Assembly (NCBI GenBank): GCA_027452065.1
Contig: DAIDHC010000175.1
Location: 1-44,010 of the forward strand
Direction of reading: 5' to 3'
DNA from: Bryobacterales bacterium
Lineage (GTDB): Bacteria > Acidobacteriota > Terriglobia > Bryobacterales > Bryobacteraceae
DNA length: 44,010 nt
Numbering within the stretch: position 1 is the first letter of the stretch; each line of letters begins with the position of its first letter. The notes under the pieces are model-generated. The model did not search any database. It saw nothing but the letters and a program-made list of their open reading frames with translations, and had not been told where the DNA came from. Positions 31,559 through 39,187 of this stretch are shown piece after piece. Both the position numbers and the translations under genes were made by a program.

Positions 31559-32731
31559 TCACGCGCCGTAGCACTTCTCGCACGCCGTCTTGAATTTCGC
31601 CATCTCTTCCGGCGTGCCCACCGATACCCGCACCCACTCCGGCCACACCGGCCACACCCGCCCGATGTACACGTTCTCCTTCGCCATCGCCGTGTAGAAT
31701 TCCTTCCCCGGCCGCTTCGCGTTCATCATGAACATGTTCGCGTCCGACGGAATGAACTCGATGTTCTTCTTGGTCAGGAACGAGAAGACGTCGTCTCGCA
31801 CTCCCGTCATGAAAGCCTTCCGCTTCTCGATCAGCCCCTTCTCCTTCAGGCTCACGTTGGCTCCCACCATCGCCGTCAGCGGCATCGCGCCCGCGCCGAA
31901 TTTTTGGATCGGCTGCAGCAGGTCCGGCCGCCCCAGCGCCGCCCCCGCCCTCAGTCCCGCCATTCCGTAGAGCTTCGAGAACGTCCTCAGGATGATTACG
32001 TCCTTGTCCTGCGCCGCAAACTGCGCGTTCTTCTGAGTCTTCTTTGCGAAATGAACGTAGGCCTCGTCCAGCAGAATCACCGTGCCCGCCGGCTTATTCG
32101 CCACCAGCCACTCGATGTCCTCCTGCGGCGTCACCGTCCCGGTCGGATTGTTCGGATTGCAAAGGTAAATCACCCCCGCCGTCGCGCTCGCCGCCGCCAT
32201 CGCCTTTACATCGTGCGCGTAGTCCGGCTTCCGCAGCGGCACCTGCACCACCTTCGCCCCCACGTACTCGGCTGCCCGCGCGCCCGCTTCGTAGCCCGGG
32301 TCCGCCACCACAAACGGCTTGTCCTTGTCGCAATACGCCAGCACTGTCCGGTGCAGCGGATCGCTCGACCCGGCGAACACCGACACGTATGAGCTCTTCG
32401 GGTCGTAGGAAAACTTCAAGCCCTCTTGCTCGGCCATCGTCTGCGCCATCTCGAACGTCTTCTCATACATGTACCGCCCGCCGCTGGCCACGATTCCCCG
32501 AATCGCCTCCTGCGCCACGTCGCTCGGCCCCAACGGGTTCTCGTTGGCGTTGATCTTTACCGCGTCCGGCGGCATGTTCTTCACCATCGACAACTGCGCC
32601 AGCGCCGGCTCGTTGTAAAACGGCAGCGCCGACCCGGCAGTCAACAGCGTTGCGATCCTGCCGAAGCTGCGCCGCGAAAACCCGCGGGCCAGCAGCCCGG
32701 CTTTCATTTCGGAGTTCAATATTTCCTGCAT
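31559..32731 (-). CDS. Tat-exported HisC-like PLP aminotransferase
   Basis: A 390-residue fold-type I aminotransferase of the histidinol-phosphate aminotransferase group. Visible features are INANENPLGPS (60-70), NPNNPTGTV (192-200), DEAYVHF (222-228), the PLP Lys K253 in TFSKLYGMAGLRAG and a C-terminal VRVSVGTPEEM. Unusually, residues 19-24 (SRRSFG) followed by IATLLTAGSALPF look like a twin-arginine signal, so a folded, cofactor-loaded enzyme would be exported. It therefore probably does not act in histidine biosynthesis. ATG 32731 has AGGAG 6 nt upstream. It lies downstream of the large TonB-dependent receptor, separated by a likely terminator. The substrate is unknown. Confidence 0.85.
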   Translation of the reverse strand: MQEILNSEMKAGLLARGFSRRSFGRIATLLTAGSALPFYNEPALAQLSMVKNMPPDAVKINANENPLGPSDVAQEAIRGIVASGGRYMYEKTFEMAQTMAEQEGLKFSYDPKSSYVSVFAGSSDPLHRTVLAYCDKDKPFVVADPGYEAGARAAEYVGAKVVQVPLRKPDYAHDVKAMAAASATAGVIYLCNPNNPTGTVTPQEDIEWLVANKPAGTVILLDEAYVHFAKKTQKNAQFAAQDKDVIILRTFSKLYGMAGLRAGAALGRPDLLQPIQKFGAGAMPLTAMVGANVSLKEKGLIEKRKAFMTGVRDDVFSFLTKKNIEFIPSDANMFMMNAKRPGKEFYTAMAKENVYIGRVWPVWPEWVRVSVGTPEEMAKFKTACEKCYGA

Positions 32732-32826
32732 TCGCGTCTCCTGTTCCCTTTTTCCATCGGTTCCCGAACGAAATGGCGGCGACTAAGACGCCACTCAAAA
32801 CAGTGGCTATGTTGCAAATCCTAGCG

Positions 32827-32853
32827 CAAAATCGGGTGCTCTGGTTACACCCG
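32827..32853 (-). terminator. probable intrinsic terminator of the TonB receptor gene
   Basis: On the - strand CGGGTG pairs with CACCCG around a 9-nt loop (32853-32833), followed by ATTTTGC. It begins 15 nt after the receptor stop. A second hairpin, GCCACT-N6-AGTGGC, lies further on at 32790-32807. Confidence 0.45.
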
Positions 32854-32868
32854 GTTCTCCCGCCCCCA

Positions 32869-35800
32869 TCAGAACGACACCCGGATCGCCAGTTGCAACT
32901 GCCGCGAGAAGTTCGCCTGCGACGTGATCTTGCCGAACGAGCTGCTCCCGAACGACGTGTTCGGTCCGTAAAACAGCGGCGTGTTGAACGCGTTCAGCGC
33001 CTCGCACCGGAACTGCGCCTTCACCTTCTCCATGATGTCGAACGTCTTGAACATCGACAGGTCCGTGTTCAACTGCCCCGGTCCCCTCATTGCCAGCGTC
33101 CGGCTCACGTCGCCGAAGGTGAACTGCGGCGCCAGCGAAAACGCCGCCGGGTTGATGTAGTTGCTCAGCCGCTGCTCCAGGCTCCCGCTCGTCTCCGGCG
33201 ATGCCCCGGTCGCGTTCGGCCGCTGGCTCGCATATCCGAACGACGAGTTGTAATTCGGCGTCTGCGAAATGTTCAACGGGAACCCCGTCTGGAACACCGT
33301 CACCGCGTTCACGCTCCATCCGCCCAGCGCCCCGTCCATCCACCGGTTGCTGTTGCCCAGCAGCGTCTTCCCTTTGCCCACCGGCAGCTCGTAGGAAAAC
33401 GACGAAGCCCATCGCAGCGGCGTCGAGAAGTTCGACAGCGAATACTCGCCCGCCATGTCGTACGGGTTCTGCGGACCCACCGCGCCCGAGTTCAGCGTGT
33501 TGCCCGCCCCGCCCGCGCTTGCGTCATAGTTTTTCGACCACGTCAGCGTCGACAAAAACGTCAGCCCTTTGCTGAATCGCTTCTGCGCTTTCAACACCAG
33601 CGAGTCGTACCGTGCGTGATTCTGATCGTCGAACAGATAGTTGATCTGCCCGTAGGTCGGATACGGCAGCAGAAGCTGCGCCGCCTGCACGTTCGCCTTC
33701 CCGATGATCCCCGTCCCGCCGTGCCCGTAAAACGGATTCGCCACTGACTGCAGCAGTGCCGGACCCTGTGCGAGCAAGGCCGGATTCAGCGCGTTCGTGT
33801 TCACGTTCGCCGTCCCCAGCGTCAGGTGCGACGAGTATGAGCCCACATAGCCCACTTCCACCGCGATCCCTCCCGGCAACTCCCTCTGCACGTCCACCGA
33901 ATACTGCTGGATCATCGGCGACTTCGCGTACGGGTCCACCAGCGATACGCTCTGCCCGATCCCCGTCAGCGCTCCCAGCGTGTTCCCTGTCGGCTGGTTC
34001 AGCCCGCCCGGAAACGGATTCGTCAGCGTCCCGGCCGGCGTCGCATACCCGTTTGTCGTCGCCACATAGTTGGTCTGCGCATTGTATCCCGGCGTCGGAA
34101 TCGGATTCCCGATGGCGAACTGCGGCGCCCAGAACATCCCGTACCCCGCCCGCACCACCGTCTTGTCCGTCACCTGCCACGCCGCTCCCAGCCGCGGGCT
34201 GAATTTGTTCAGGTACGGATTCCCCACCGTCGATTTCACCCCGTTCAGCCCGGCAAACTGCAGCTCGCCCATCGGCAGGATGCCCGTCACTCCCGCCGCC
34301 AGCGGATTCACCGCCGTCGTCGCGAAGTTCGTCACCATCCCGTTGTTCATCTCCTGCAGCCCGTACTCCCGCTCCCACCTCAGCCCCAGGTTGAAGGTCA
34401 GCTTGCTGGAAAACCGGAAGTCGTCCTGCACATACATTCCGTAGTAATCCGCGAAATCCGTCAGCTTCGTCGACGTGTACCCGGTGGCCGTCTGCGGATA
34501 CCCCAGCAGCATGTCCGCCAGGTCCGCCCCGCCCGTCCCCGAGTTCGTCGCGTTCGACTGCGTGAAAATCCCGTTGAAGGCGAAGTTCCCGGCGCTGTCG
34601 TTGAAGTCGTTGCCCGCCGCCTTGATCTTCCGGTAGTCGAAGCCCGCCGTCAGACTGTGCCGCCCTTTGTATTTCGAGATGCTCGCCGAAACGTTGTCGG
34701 AAGCGTGTACGTAATACGAATTCGCATCCGCAACGCCCATCGAGTACATCGACGACATCGCCACGTCCGGAAACGTCGGCGACGGTATTGAATTCACAAA
34801 CGACGGGCTGAATCCCAGGCTCCCGACATTGAAGCCCTGGCTCGCCTGGTAGGTGTAGTTCGGAAACCGGTTGAAGCCGTACCGGATCGCCACCACCGTC
34901 GTTGGATTGAGCGTGAAAATGTTGTTCACCGCCGAGGCGTCCACTCTCCGCTGCAGCCGCCACTGGTCCGGCGTCGACGGCGAGTTGAACCACGTGTTGC
35001 CCGGCTCCAGCGAAAAGTACCGCAAATACGTGAAGCTCGAATGGCACCAGTCCGTGAAGTTCTCATCCACCTTGGCCGTAAGCTGGAACGCCCGGTCCGG
35101 CAACTGCGCCGACGCGTTCAGGTCCGGAGCCCCGTAATAGGCCGGCGCCGAGGTCGGCATCGCGTACGTCCTGGCCATGTTCAGCCCCACCGTGTTCAGC
35201 ATGCTCGACGGAATCACGTTGCCCGGAAACGGCGTCCTCGTGCACACCGATCCCGCGCACGTCGTGCTCAGCGGATTGTAGATCGTATCCAGCGCCCCGC
35301 TCCGCGTATAGCTCTGCGAAAAATTTCCGGCGCGCTCCAGCGCCGTCGGCGCCGAAAACACTGTCGAGGCCGACTGCGTGTCGTCATAGTGCTCCGTCGC
35401 CACCCAGAAGAACGTCTTGTTCTTCCCGTCGTATACCTTCGGAATCCAGATCTTTCCCCCGAAGCTCGCTCCCCACGTCGTGTTCGGCTGGTCCGTGATC
35501 GGTATCCCCGCCGCATTGTTGAAAAAGCTGTTGGCGTCCCACCCCGTCCGACGCAAGTGCCCGTACAGGCTCCCGTGATAATCGTTCGCCCCGGATTTCA
35601 TCAGCGTGTTGAACATCCCGCCGCCCGTCCGCGCCATCGAAGCGTCGTACGTGTTGGCCTGAATCTTGACGTCCTCCACCGCTTCGAGCGACGGGATGAT
35701 GATCGCCCGGTTCGTCGCATCCGTAATCGGCACCCCGTCCAGCAGATAATTGTTCCCCCGCACCGGCCCGCCGGCAATCGAGATCTGCGACGACCCGCTC

Positions 35801-36360
35801 TGATCCTCCATCCGGTTATAAGCCGGATTCCCCACCGGCACGACGTTCTGCACAATCTTCGACATCATGAACGGGTTTCGCCCCAGGTTCGGCAGGTCCA
35901 CCAGTTTCTGGTTGTCGATGTCCTGCCCCTGCGAAGCGTTCGAGGTTTCCACCAGCGGTACGTCCTCGTTCACCGTCACGCTCTCGCTCACGTTGCCCAC
36001 TTCCATCCGCACATCCACCGTCAGAAACTGCTGCGTGCCGACCGCAATTCCCCGCTGCTCGAATCGCTTGAAGCTCGGGCTTTCCGCCGACACCGTGTAG
36101 GAGGCCGGGTCCACGTCGCTGAACACATACGAGCCCGCCGCGTTCGAAATCGTGGCCCGCGCCACTCCCGTCCCCTGGTTGATCAGCGTCACCTTCACAT
36201 CCGGGATCGCCGCGCCCGACACGTCGGACACCGTGCCCCGGATTCCCCCCAGGTAGGACTGCCCGCTCGCCAGCCCCGCCCACAACAACGCCACCCACGC
36301 GATCCGCGGAATTCTGCTCCCGCGCACGCTACCTGTCCTGTTTCTGCCGCTGGATTTCAT
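32869..36360 (-). CDS. TonB-dependent receptor, Oar-like, with carboxypeptidase-regulatory domain
   Basis: A 1163-residue outer-membrane protein. A signal peptide (to about residue 33, ASG-Q) is followed by a carboxypeptidase-regulatory-like beta-sandwich (about 38-118; IRGTVSDVSGAAIPDVKVTL, NAAGSYVFSDVDPASYTV). Then comes a plug domain (about 130-260; LPNLGRNPF, GNNYLLDGVPITD) and a large beta-barrel ending in LQLAIRVSF, with a terminal aromatic residue. This is the architecture expanded in acidobacteria and used for uptake of large or bound nutrients. ATG 36360 is chosen over a frame reaching 36471 because AAGGAG lies 6 nt upstream and it starts the signal peptide. The ligand is unknown. 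The leader upstream is rich in hairpins. Confidence 0.93.
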   Translation of the reverse strand: MKSSGRNRTGSVRGSRIPRIAWVALLWAGLASGQSYLGGIRGTVSDVSGAAIPDVKVTLINQGTGVARATISNAAGSYVFSDVDPASYTVSAESPSFKRFEQRGIAVGTQQFLTVDVRMEVGNVSESVTVNEDVPLVETSNASQGQDIDNQKLVDLPNLGRNPFMMSKIVQNVVPVGNPAYNRMEDQSGSSQISIAGGPVRGNNYLLDGVPITDATNRAIIIPSLEAVEDVKIQANTYDASMARTGGGMFNTLMKSGANDYHGSLYGHLRRTGWDANSFFNNAAGIPITDQPNTTWGASFGGKIWIPKVYDGKNKTFFWVATEHYDDTQSASTVFSAPTALERAGNFSQSYTRSGALDTIYNPLSTTCAGSVCTRTPFPGNVIPSSMLNTVGLNMARTYAMPTSAPAYYGAPDLNASAQLPDRAFQLTAKVDENFTDWCHSSFTYLRYFSLEPGNTWFNSPSTPDQWRLQRRVDASAVNNIFTLNPTTVVAIRYGFNRFPNYTYQASQGFNVGSLGFSPSFVNSIPSPTFPDVAMSSMYSMGVADANSYYVHASDNVSASISKYKGRHSLTAGFDYRKIKAAGNDFNDSAGNFAFNGIFTQSNATNSGTGGADLADMLLGYPQTATGYTSTKLTDFADYYGMYVQDDFRFSSKLTFNLGLRWEREYGLQEMNNGMVTNFATTAVNPLAAGVTGILPMGELQFAGLNGVKSTVGNPYLNKFSPRLGAAWQVTDKTVVRAGYGMFWAPQFAIGNPIPTPGYNAQTNYVATTNGYATPAGTLTNPFPGGLNQPTGNTLGALTGIGQSVSLVDPYAKSPMIQQYSVDVQRELPGGIAVEVGYVGSYSSHLTLGTANVNTNALNPALLAQGPALLQSVANPFYGHGGTGIIGKANVQAAQLLLPYPTYGQINYLFDDQNHARYDSLVLKAQKRFSKGLTFLSTLTWSKNYDASAGGAGNTLNSGAVGPQNPYDMAGEYSLSNFSTPLRWASSFSYELPVGKGKTLLGNSNRWMDGALGGWSVNAVTVFQTGFPLNISQTPNYNSSFGYASQRPNATGASPETSGSLEQRLSNYINPAAFSLAPQFTFGDVSRTLAMRGPGQLNTDLSMFKTFDIMEKVKAQFRCEALNAFNTPLFYGPNTSFGSSSFGKITSQANFSRQLQLAIRVSF

Positions 36361-36762
36361 CCGTTTCTCCTTGCTTGAGCTGGATTCCGGCCAGGCTGCG
36401 GCCGGTCGCGGGCCACACTTCGGCCCGCCGGTGCTCGCGACAAGGAGAGCCCTGTCCACCACGAGGGACAAACTGTCTCTTGTGGTCCGGATCGGATCCG
36501 GACAATAAGAAGACCTTATGTAAACGGAGCGGGCTCAGCCCGCGATGATAACCTGCGCTGAATCAGTATTTTCCGGTACGCCGGGCACCCATTTCCACAA
36601 AGGTGCCTTAGAACAAACCTGCCCGGCGTGTACCGACCGGCCACCCGCCAGACCCTGCGAGTAAAAATGATAAAACCCGTCCGGCGAGTTAACCGCGTTT
36701 AGCTTTCCCGAAGTGTACCACCGAAGCACCGAATTGCTACCGGGAAAATCGATAAAAATGTT
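36361..36762. other. structured, AT-richer region upstream of the TonB receptor
   Basis: This 402-nt stretch separates two - strand genes and holds no confident gene. It contains: a hairpin at 36439-36456 and another at 36459-36485; the perfect dyad GTCCGGATC-G-GATCCGGAC (36485-36503); GCGGGC-TCA-GCCCGC near 36530-36545; a long nested palindrome at 36574-36635; and CGATAAAA-ATG-TTTTATCG (36750-36768), which covers the stop of the upstream gene. A 64-codon frame on the - strand (36535-36729) is uncertain. The region looks less GC-rich than its surroundings. No clear promoter was found. Confidence 0.6.
36574..36635 (-). other. nested inverted repeat with two alternative pairings
   Basis: The outer arms CGGTAC+GCCGGGCA (36574-36587) and TGCCCGGC-GT-GTACCG (36620-36635) pair over 14 bp with a 2-nt bulge. 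An inner pairing GGCACC (36584-36589) with GGTGCC (36602-36607) uses part of the same arm, so both cannot form at once. This resembles a switchable RNA element or a mobile palindrome. It lies about 215 nt upstream of the receptor start. Confidence 0.45.
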
Positions 36763-36768
36763 TTATCG
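36750..36768 (-). terminator. AT-rich stem-loop at the stop of the HExxH gene
   Basis: CGATAAAA and TTTTATCG form a perfect 8-bp inverted repeat with a 3-nt loop that includes the TAA at 36763. On the - strand ATTTTCCC follows, and outer CCGGGA/TCCCGG arms can extend it. It is a possible intrinsic terminator, though AT-rich stems are weak. Confidence 0.35.
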
Positions 36769-37371
36769 ACTTGCTCCCGGCCCTTGCTTCGCCCGGATCT
36801 CCCCCGCCGTCTGCGCGTCCAGGTCCATCTCCCCCCGCACCAGTTGCTCCGACGTCAGCGCCGGCTTGGCCACGCCGCTCCCCGGGTGCCCCTTCTCCCG
36901 CGCGAACATATGATACATCTCGTGTGCCATCACCCGCCCCAAAGCCTTGCCCAGCAACATGTTACCGCGCACGTAATCGTTTCCGGTGAACGTTCGCCGC
37001 AGCGATGCCTTAACCCGGTCGCAATGGACCACCCCGAAAGGCAGCACGTCGTCCTCCGCCGTCGCCGTCGCCGCCAGCGGCCCCCGCTCGTCGTACAGCG
37101 TGGCATAAGGGTCCATCACGCAACGTCCCGTAAACCGGAAAATCACCACCTGGGAAAACTGCGGAAACTCCCCCAGCTCACTCTTCTTCCGCCAGTCCAG
37201 ACTTACCCCCGCCGGCGCCAGAATCCGCTGCGCCTCCGCCTTCATCTCCGCAAGCGAACTCTCCGAATACCGGACGTCATGCAAATCCAGTATCACCGTG
37301 ACCGGCATTCCGGCCGTCGCCGCAGCCGCCGGCAGCCCCGCGCAAAGCAAGCTTAAAACTAAACGCACCAT
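36763..37371 (-). CDS. exported HExxH putative zinc metalloprotease-like protein
   Basis: A 202-residue protein with a signal peptide (MVRLVLSLLCAGLPAAAATA). Residues 22-60 (MPVTVILDLHDVRYSESSLAEMKAEAQRILAPAG) begin an alpha/beta domain. GKALGRVMAHEMYHMFAREKGHPGSGVAK (141-169) contains HEMYH (150-154), a zinc-binding HExxH, with H162 as a possible third ligand. The spacing to H162 is longer than in metzincins. Two Cys (C84, C117) may bridge. The family is not recognised and proteolytic activity is inferred only. ATG 37371 has GGGGA 7 nt upstream, and that site is one arm of a 5-bp hairpin (TCCCC-ATGT-GGGGA). Confidence 0.6.
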   Translation of the reverse strand: MVRLVLSLLCAGLPAAAATAGMPVTVILDLHDVRYSESSLAEMKAEAQRILAPAGVSLDWRKKSELGEFPQFSQVVIFRFTGRCVMDPYATLYDERGPLAATATAEDDVLPFGVVHCDRVKASLRRTFTGNDYVRGNMLLGKALGRVMAHEMYHMFAREKGHPGSGVAKPALTSEQLVRGEMDLDAQTAGEIRAKQGPGASR

Positions 37372-37682
37372 GGCACATTCCCCACATGGGGATCGTCGAA
37401 GCTGGTCGAACCGGGATCCAGCCACCCCGAGTATACTCTGATTTGTGCCGAGCTTCCAGCCCTAAACCCAACCTGTGCAGCAATTTCCGCCTATGTCCCC
37501 TACCCTGGACCCACTAGTCCCCCCGTGCCCCTGGGATTCTCCCTCTCGTTCGCAACCATTGCCTTATCAATATCTTCCGTGTCGTCGCCTTTTCCCGATG
37601 GCATTTTCCCGACACTAGGACTATACTAAGGCCAAGCTTAATACCCGTCTTCGTCAGTCTGGCCTATTAATAGGAGGCAACC
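37372..37682. other. divergent intergenic region
   Basis: This 311-nt gap lies between the - strand HExxH gene and the + strand 49-aa gene. It holds a hairpin over the HExxH ribosome site (37379-37392), a 10-bp palindrome GAGTATACTC (37429-37438) containing TATACT in - orientation, TATACT (37622-37627) in + orientation, and a 6-bp inverted repeat AGGCCA/TGGCCT (37629-37634 with 37660-37665). I see no gene in it. Transcription from both sides probably starts here. Confidence 0.5.
37622..37627 (+). promoter_or_regulatory. -10-like box TATACT for the 49-aa gene
   Basis: TATACT is about 55 nt before ATG 37683, giving a leader of about 49 nt that contains an AGGCCA/TGGCCT stem and ends in a perfect AGGAGG. 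No convincing -35 is present. Confidence 0.3.
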
Positions 37683-37832
37683 ATGTTCGATAGCCTCGAC
37701 GAGCAGATCCGAGCCGACGACCACAAAGCCGTCAGTTCCCGGGAACGCGTCATCAAGTGGGTGATTGGTGCCGTCATCGCCATTGCCGTTTTCGGTGGAC
37801 TCTATATGAGTGTCCACCTCTTACAAGGGTAA
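37683..37832 (+). CDS. 49-aa single-pass membrane protein
   Basis: A short gene, MFDSLDEQIRADDHKAVSSR..., 49 codons plus TAA. A polar, acidic first 23 residues precede one membrane helix (about 24-43, KWVIGAVIAIAVFGGLYMSV). The ribosome site AGGAGG is perfect and 5 nt from the ATG, which strongly supports translation. Function and family are not recognised. It is divergent from the HExxH gene and convergent with the lysozyme-like gene, 18 nt away. Confidence 0.75.
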   Translation: MFDSLDEQIRADDHKAVSSRERVIKWVIGAVIAIAVFGGLYMSVHLLQG

Positions 37833-37850
37833 CGGTCGCCGTTACTGAGC

Positions 37851-38351
37851 TTAATTCGCCGATGCTTCGGCCGGAACCTGAGTCATGCGAATTGCATGCA
37901 TTAGTGTCTTCACTTTGGTCGTGTACTCCGGCCGGGGATTGTAGGTAGCCAGAATCCGGTCAATGCTCTTATGCCGGTACAGCCTCGAATGCGATAGCCG
38001 CCGCGCCACTGAGTGGATCCCCGCGGCGACGCTGGTGAATCGCTGGTCGCAATTCGCCCACCCCAGAACGTTGTTGTTCCGGTAGTCCTTCCCGCCGCCC
38101 GACTCCACCACCGAGATGCTCGGCAGCAGCCTCCAGTCCAGTTGATTCCTGTCCGCAGCCTCGATGAATTCCGCCGCTTCGTCCTTCAGCGGGCAGTTGT
38201 GGTCGTCGAAGAACTTCTCCAGCTTTCCTACCCTCTCATCCGTCGCCGCGCGCGGCGGCCCGGGAACCTTGTGCTGAGTCACCGACGTGGCGACGGGTGT
38301 CGCCAGTAAACCGGCAAACACAACAAAACGCCTGGACATTGGACTCGTCAT
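37851..38351 (-). CDS. exported lysozyme-like / glucosaminidase-type protein
   Basis: A 166-residue protein with a signal peptide (MSRRFVVFAGLLATPVATSV). EAAEFIEAADRNQLDWRLLPSISVVESGGGK (58-88) is the lysozyme-like/lytic transglycosylase start, with E83 as the likely catalytic acid. NNNVLGWANC (92-101), TSVAAGIHSVARRLSHSRLY and ILATYNPRPEYTTKV match the fold of small exported muramidases and glucosaminidases. Peptidoglycan is the probable substrate. ATG 38351 has TAGGAG 7 nt upstream. A promoter with a perfect -10 lies about 130 nt upstream. Confidence 0.7.
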   Translation of the reverse strand: MTSPMSRRFVVFAGLLATPVATSVTQHKVPGPPRAATDERVGKLEKFFDDHNCPLKDEAAEFIEAADRNQLDWRLLPSISVVESGGGKDYRNNNVLGWANCDQRFTSVAAGIHSVARRLSHSRLYRHKSIDRILATYNPRPEYTTKVKTLMHAIRMTQVPAEASAN

Positions 38352-38483
38352 TCAATTCTCCTAACGGGTAAAACAGCACTCCCGACTTGGTTTGGAGCCT
38401 GTCTTAGAAACTGTACTGCTGAGCCGCCGAGCGGCTAGATTGTGGAACTACCTGGGGACGGGTCTGTCAAAACAGCATGCCCA

Positions 38484-38511
38484 ATTATACCAAACCCGGG
38501 GCCCAGTCCAA
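38484..38511 (-). promoter_or_regulatory. extended -10 promoter for the lysozyme-like gene
   Basis: On the - strand TATAAT (38489-38484) is preceded by TGG, an extended -10, and by TTGGAC (38511-38506) at 16 nt spacing. The start would be near 38477, leaving a leader of about 125 nt that contains CTGT-N4-ACAG and AGCCGC-CGA-GCGGCT hairpins. Confidence 0.5.
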
Positions 38512-38536
38512 CCGGAGAACCGTTAAGAGTCTAACA

Positions 38537-39187
38537 CTACACGATCACGATGGCGTGGATTTCTCCCGGACCGTGTACTCCCCGTACCAGGATCTGTTCG
38601 ATGTCCGCCGTCCGGCTCGGCCCGGTGATAAACACCATCGAGCTCGTCCCCTCGTCCGGTTCCGGCACCCTCAGCAACAGCTCCTCGATCCCCGCCAGAA
38701 TCACCGCCTCGGGCACCAGCGCAATGTGCACCGGCGGCAGCAATGACGCCAGCCTCGGCTCCCCCGGTCCGGCCATCGCCACCAGCGTCCCCGTGTCCGC
38801 TAAAGCATAGCTGGTGCTGGTGATACCCACCGCGCACTCGGCGCACGCCCGCCTCAGCTCCTCCCCTGTCGCGAACCCGTGCCGTACATCGCCGTCCCAC
38901 TCCATCACCCCCGCCGCCCGCACCACCTCGTGCTCCACTGCCACCACGCTCCGCCCCGCCACAATCTCCCGCGCCTTCGCCCCCGCCTCCGCCGCGCTCC
39001 CCACCATGTGCGCCTTCCCCGCCAGCGCCTCGAACCGTTCCACAAACAGCCGCACCCTCTCCGGCCCCGGCCCCGGCCCCCGCACCACCAGCTCATACGC
39101 CGGTGGCTCCGGCGCCCCTTCGCCCGGCATCCTCCCCAGCGCCGTCCTCACCCTCCCGAGAATCCGCTCCCGCGCCCCCTCTCTCAC
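38537..39187 (-). CDS. lutC: lactate utilization protein C (LUD domain)
   Basis: A 216-residue LutC/YkgG protein, one of three parts of the LutABC iron-sulfur L-lactate dehydrogenase system that oxidises lactate to pyruvate. RERILGRVRTAL (about 6-17) is the usual start. The LUD fold includes AVGITSTSYALADTGTLVAMAGPGEPRLASLLPPVHIALV (about 136-175) and the end FITGPSRTADIEQILVRGVHGPGEIHAIVI. GTG 39187 overlaps the lutB stop (GTGA), which sets the start; a longer frame to 39292 shadows lutB. Last gene of the operon. Confidence 0.92.
   Translation of the reverse strand: MREGARERILGRVRTALGRMPGEGAPEPPAYELVVRGPGPGPERVRLFVERFEALAGKAHMVGSAAEAGAKAREIVAGRSVVAVEHEVVRAAGVMEWDGDVRHGFATGEELRRACAECAVGITSTSYALADTGTLVAMAGPGEPRLASLLPPVHIALVPEAVILAGIEELLLRVPEPDEGTSSMVFITGPSRTADIEQILVRGVHGPGEIHAIVIV

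Noticed and set aside
31559-32731. Biosynthetic hisC in a histidine operon
   Set aside because: No other his gene is nearby and the protein carries a probable export signal.
33524-35047. 507-codon - strand frame inside the TonB receptor
   Set aside because: Gly/Arg/Asp-rich alternate frame with no domain; the receptor frame is continuous and well supported.
36361-36762. Known riboswitch (cobalamin, cyclic di-GMP, SAM) upstream of the TonB receptor
   Set aside because: I looked for conserved core boxes by eye and found none; only unassigned hairpins are reported.
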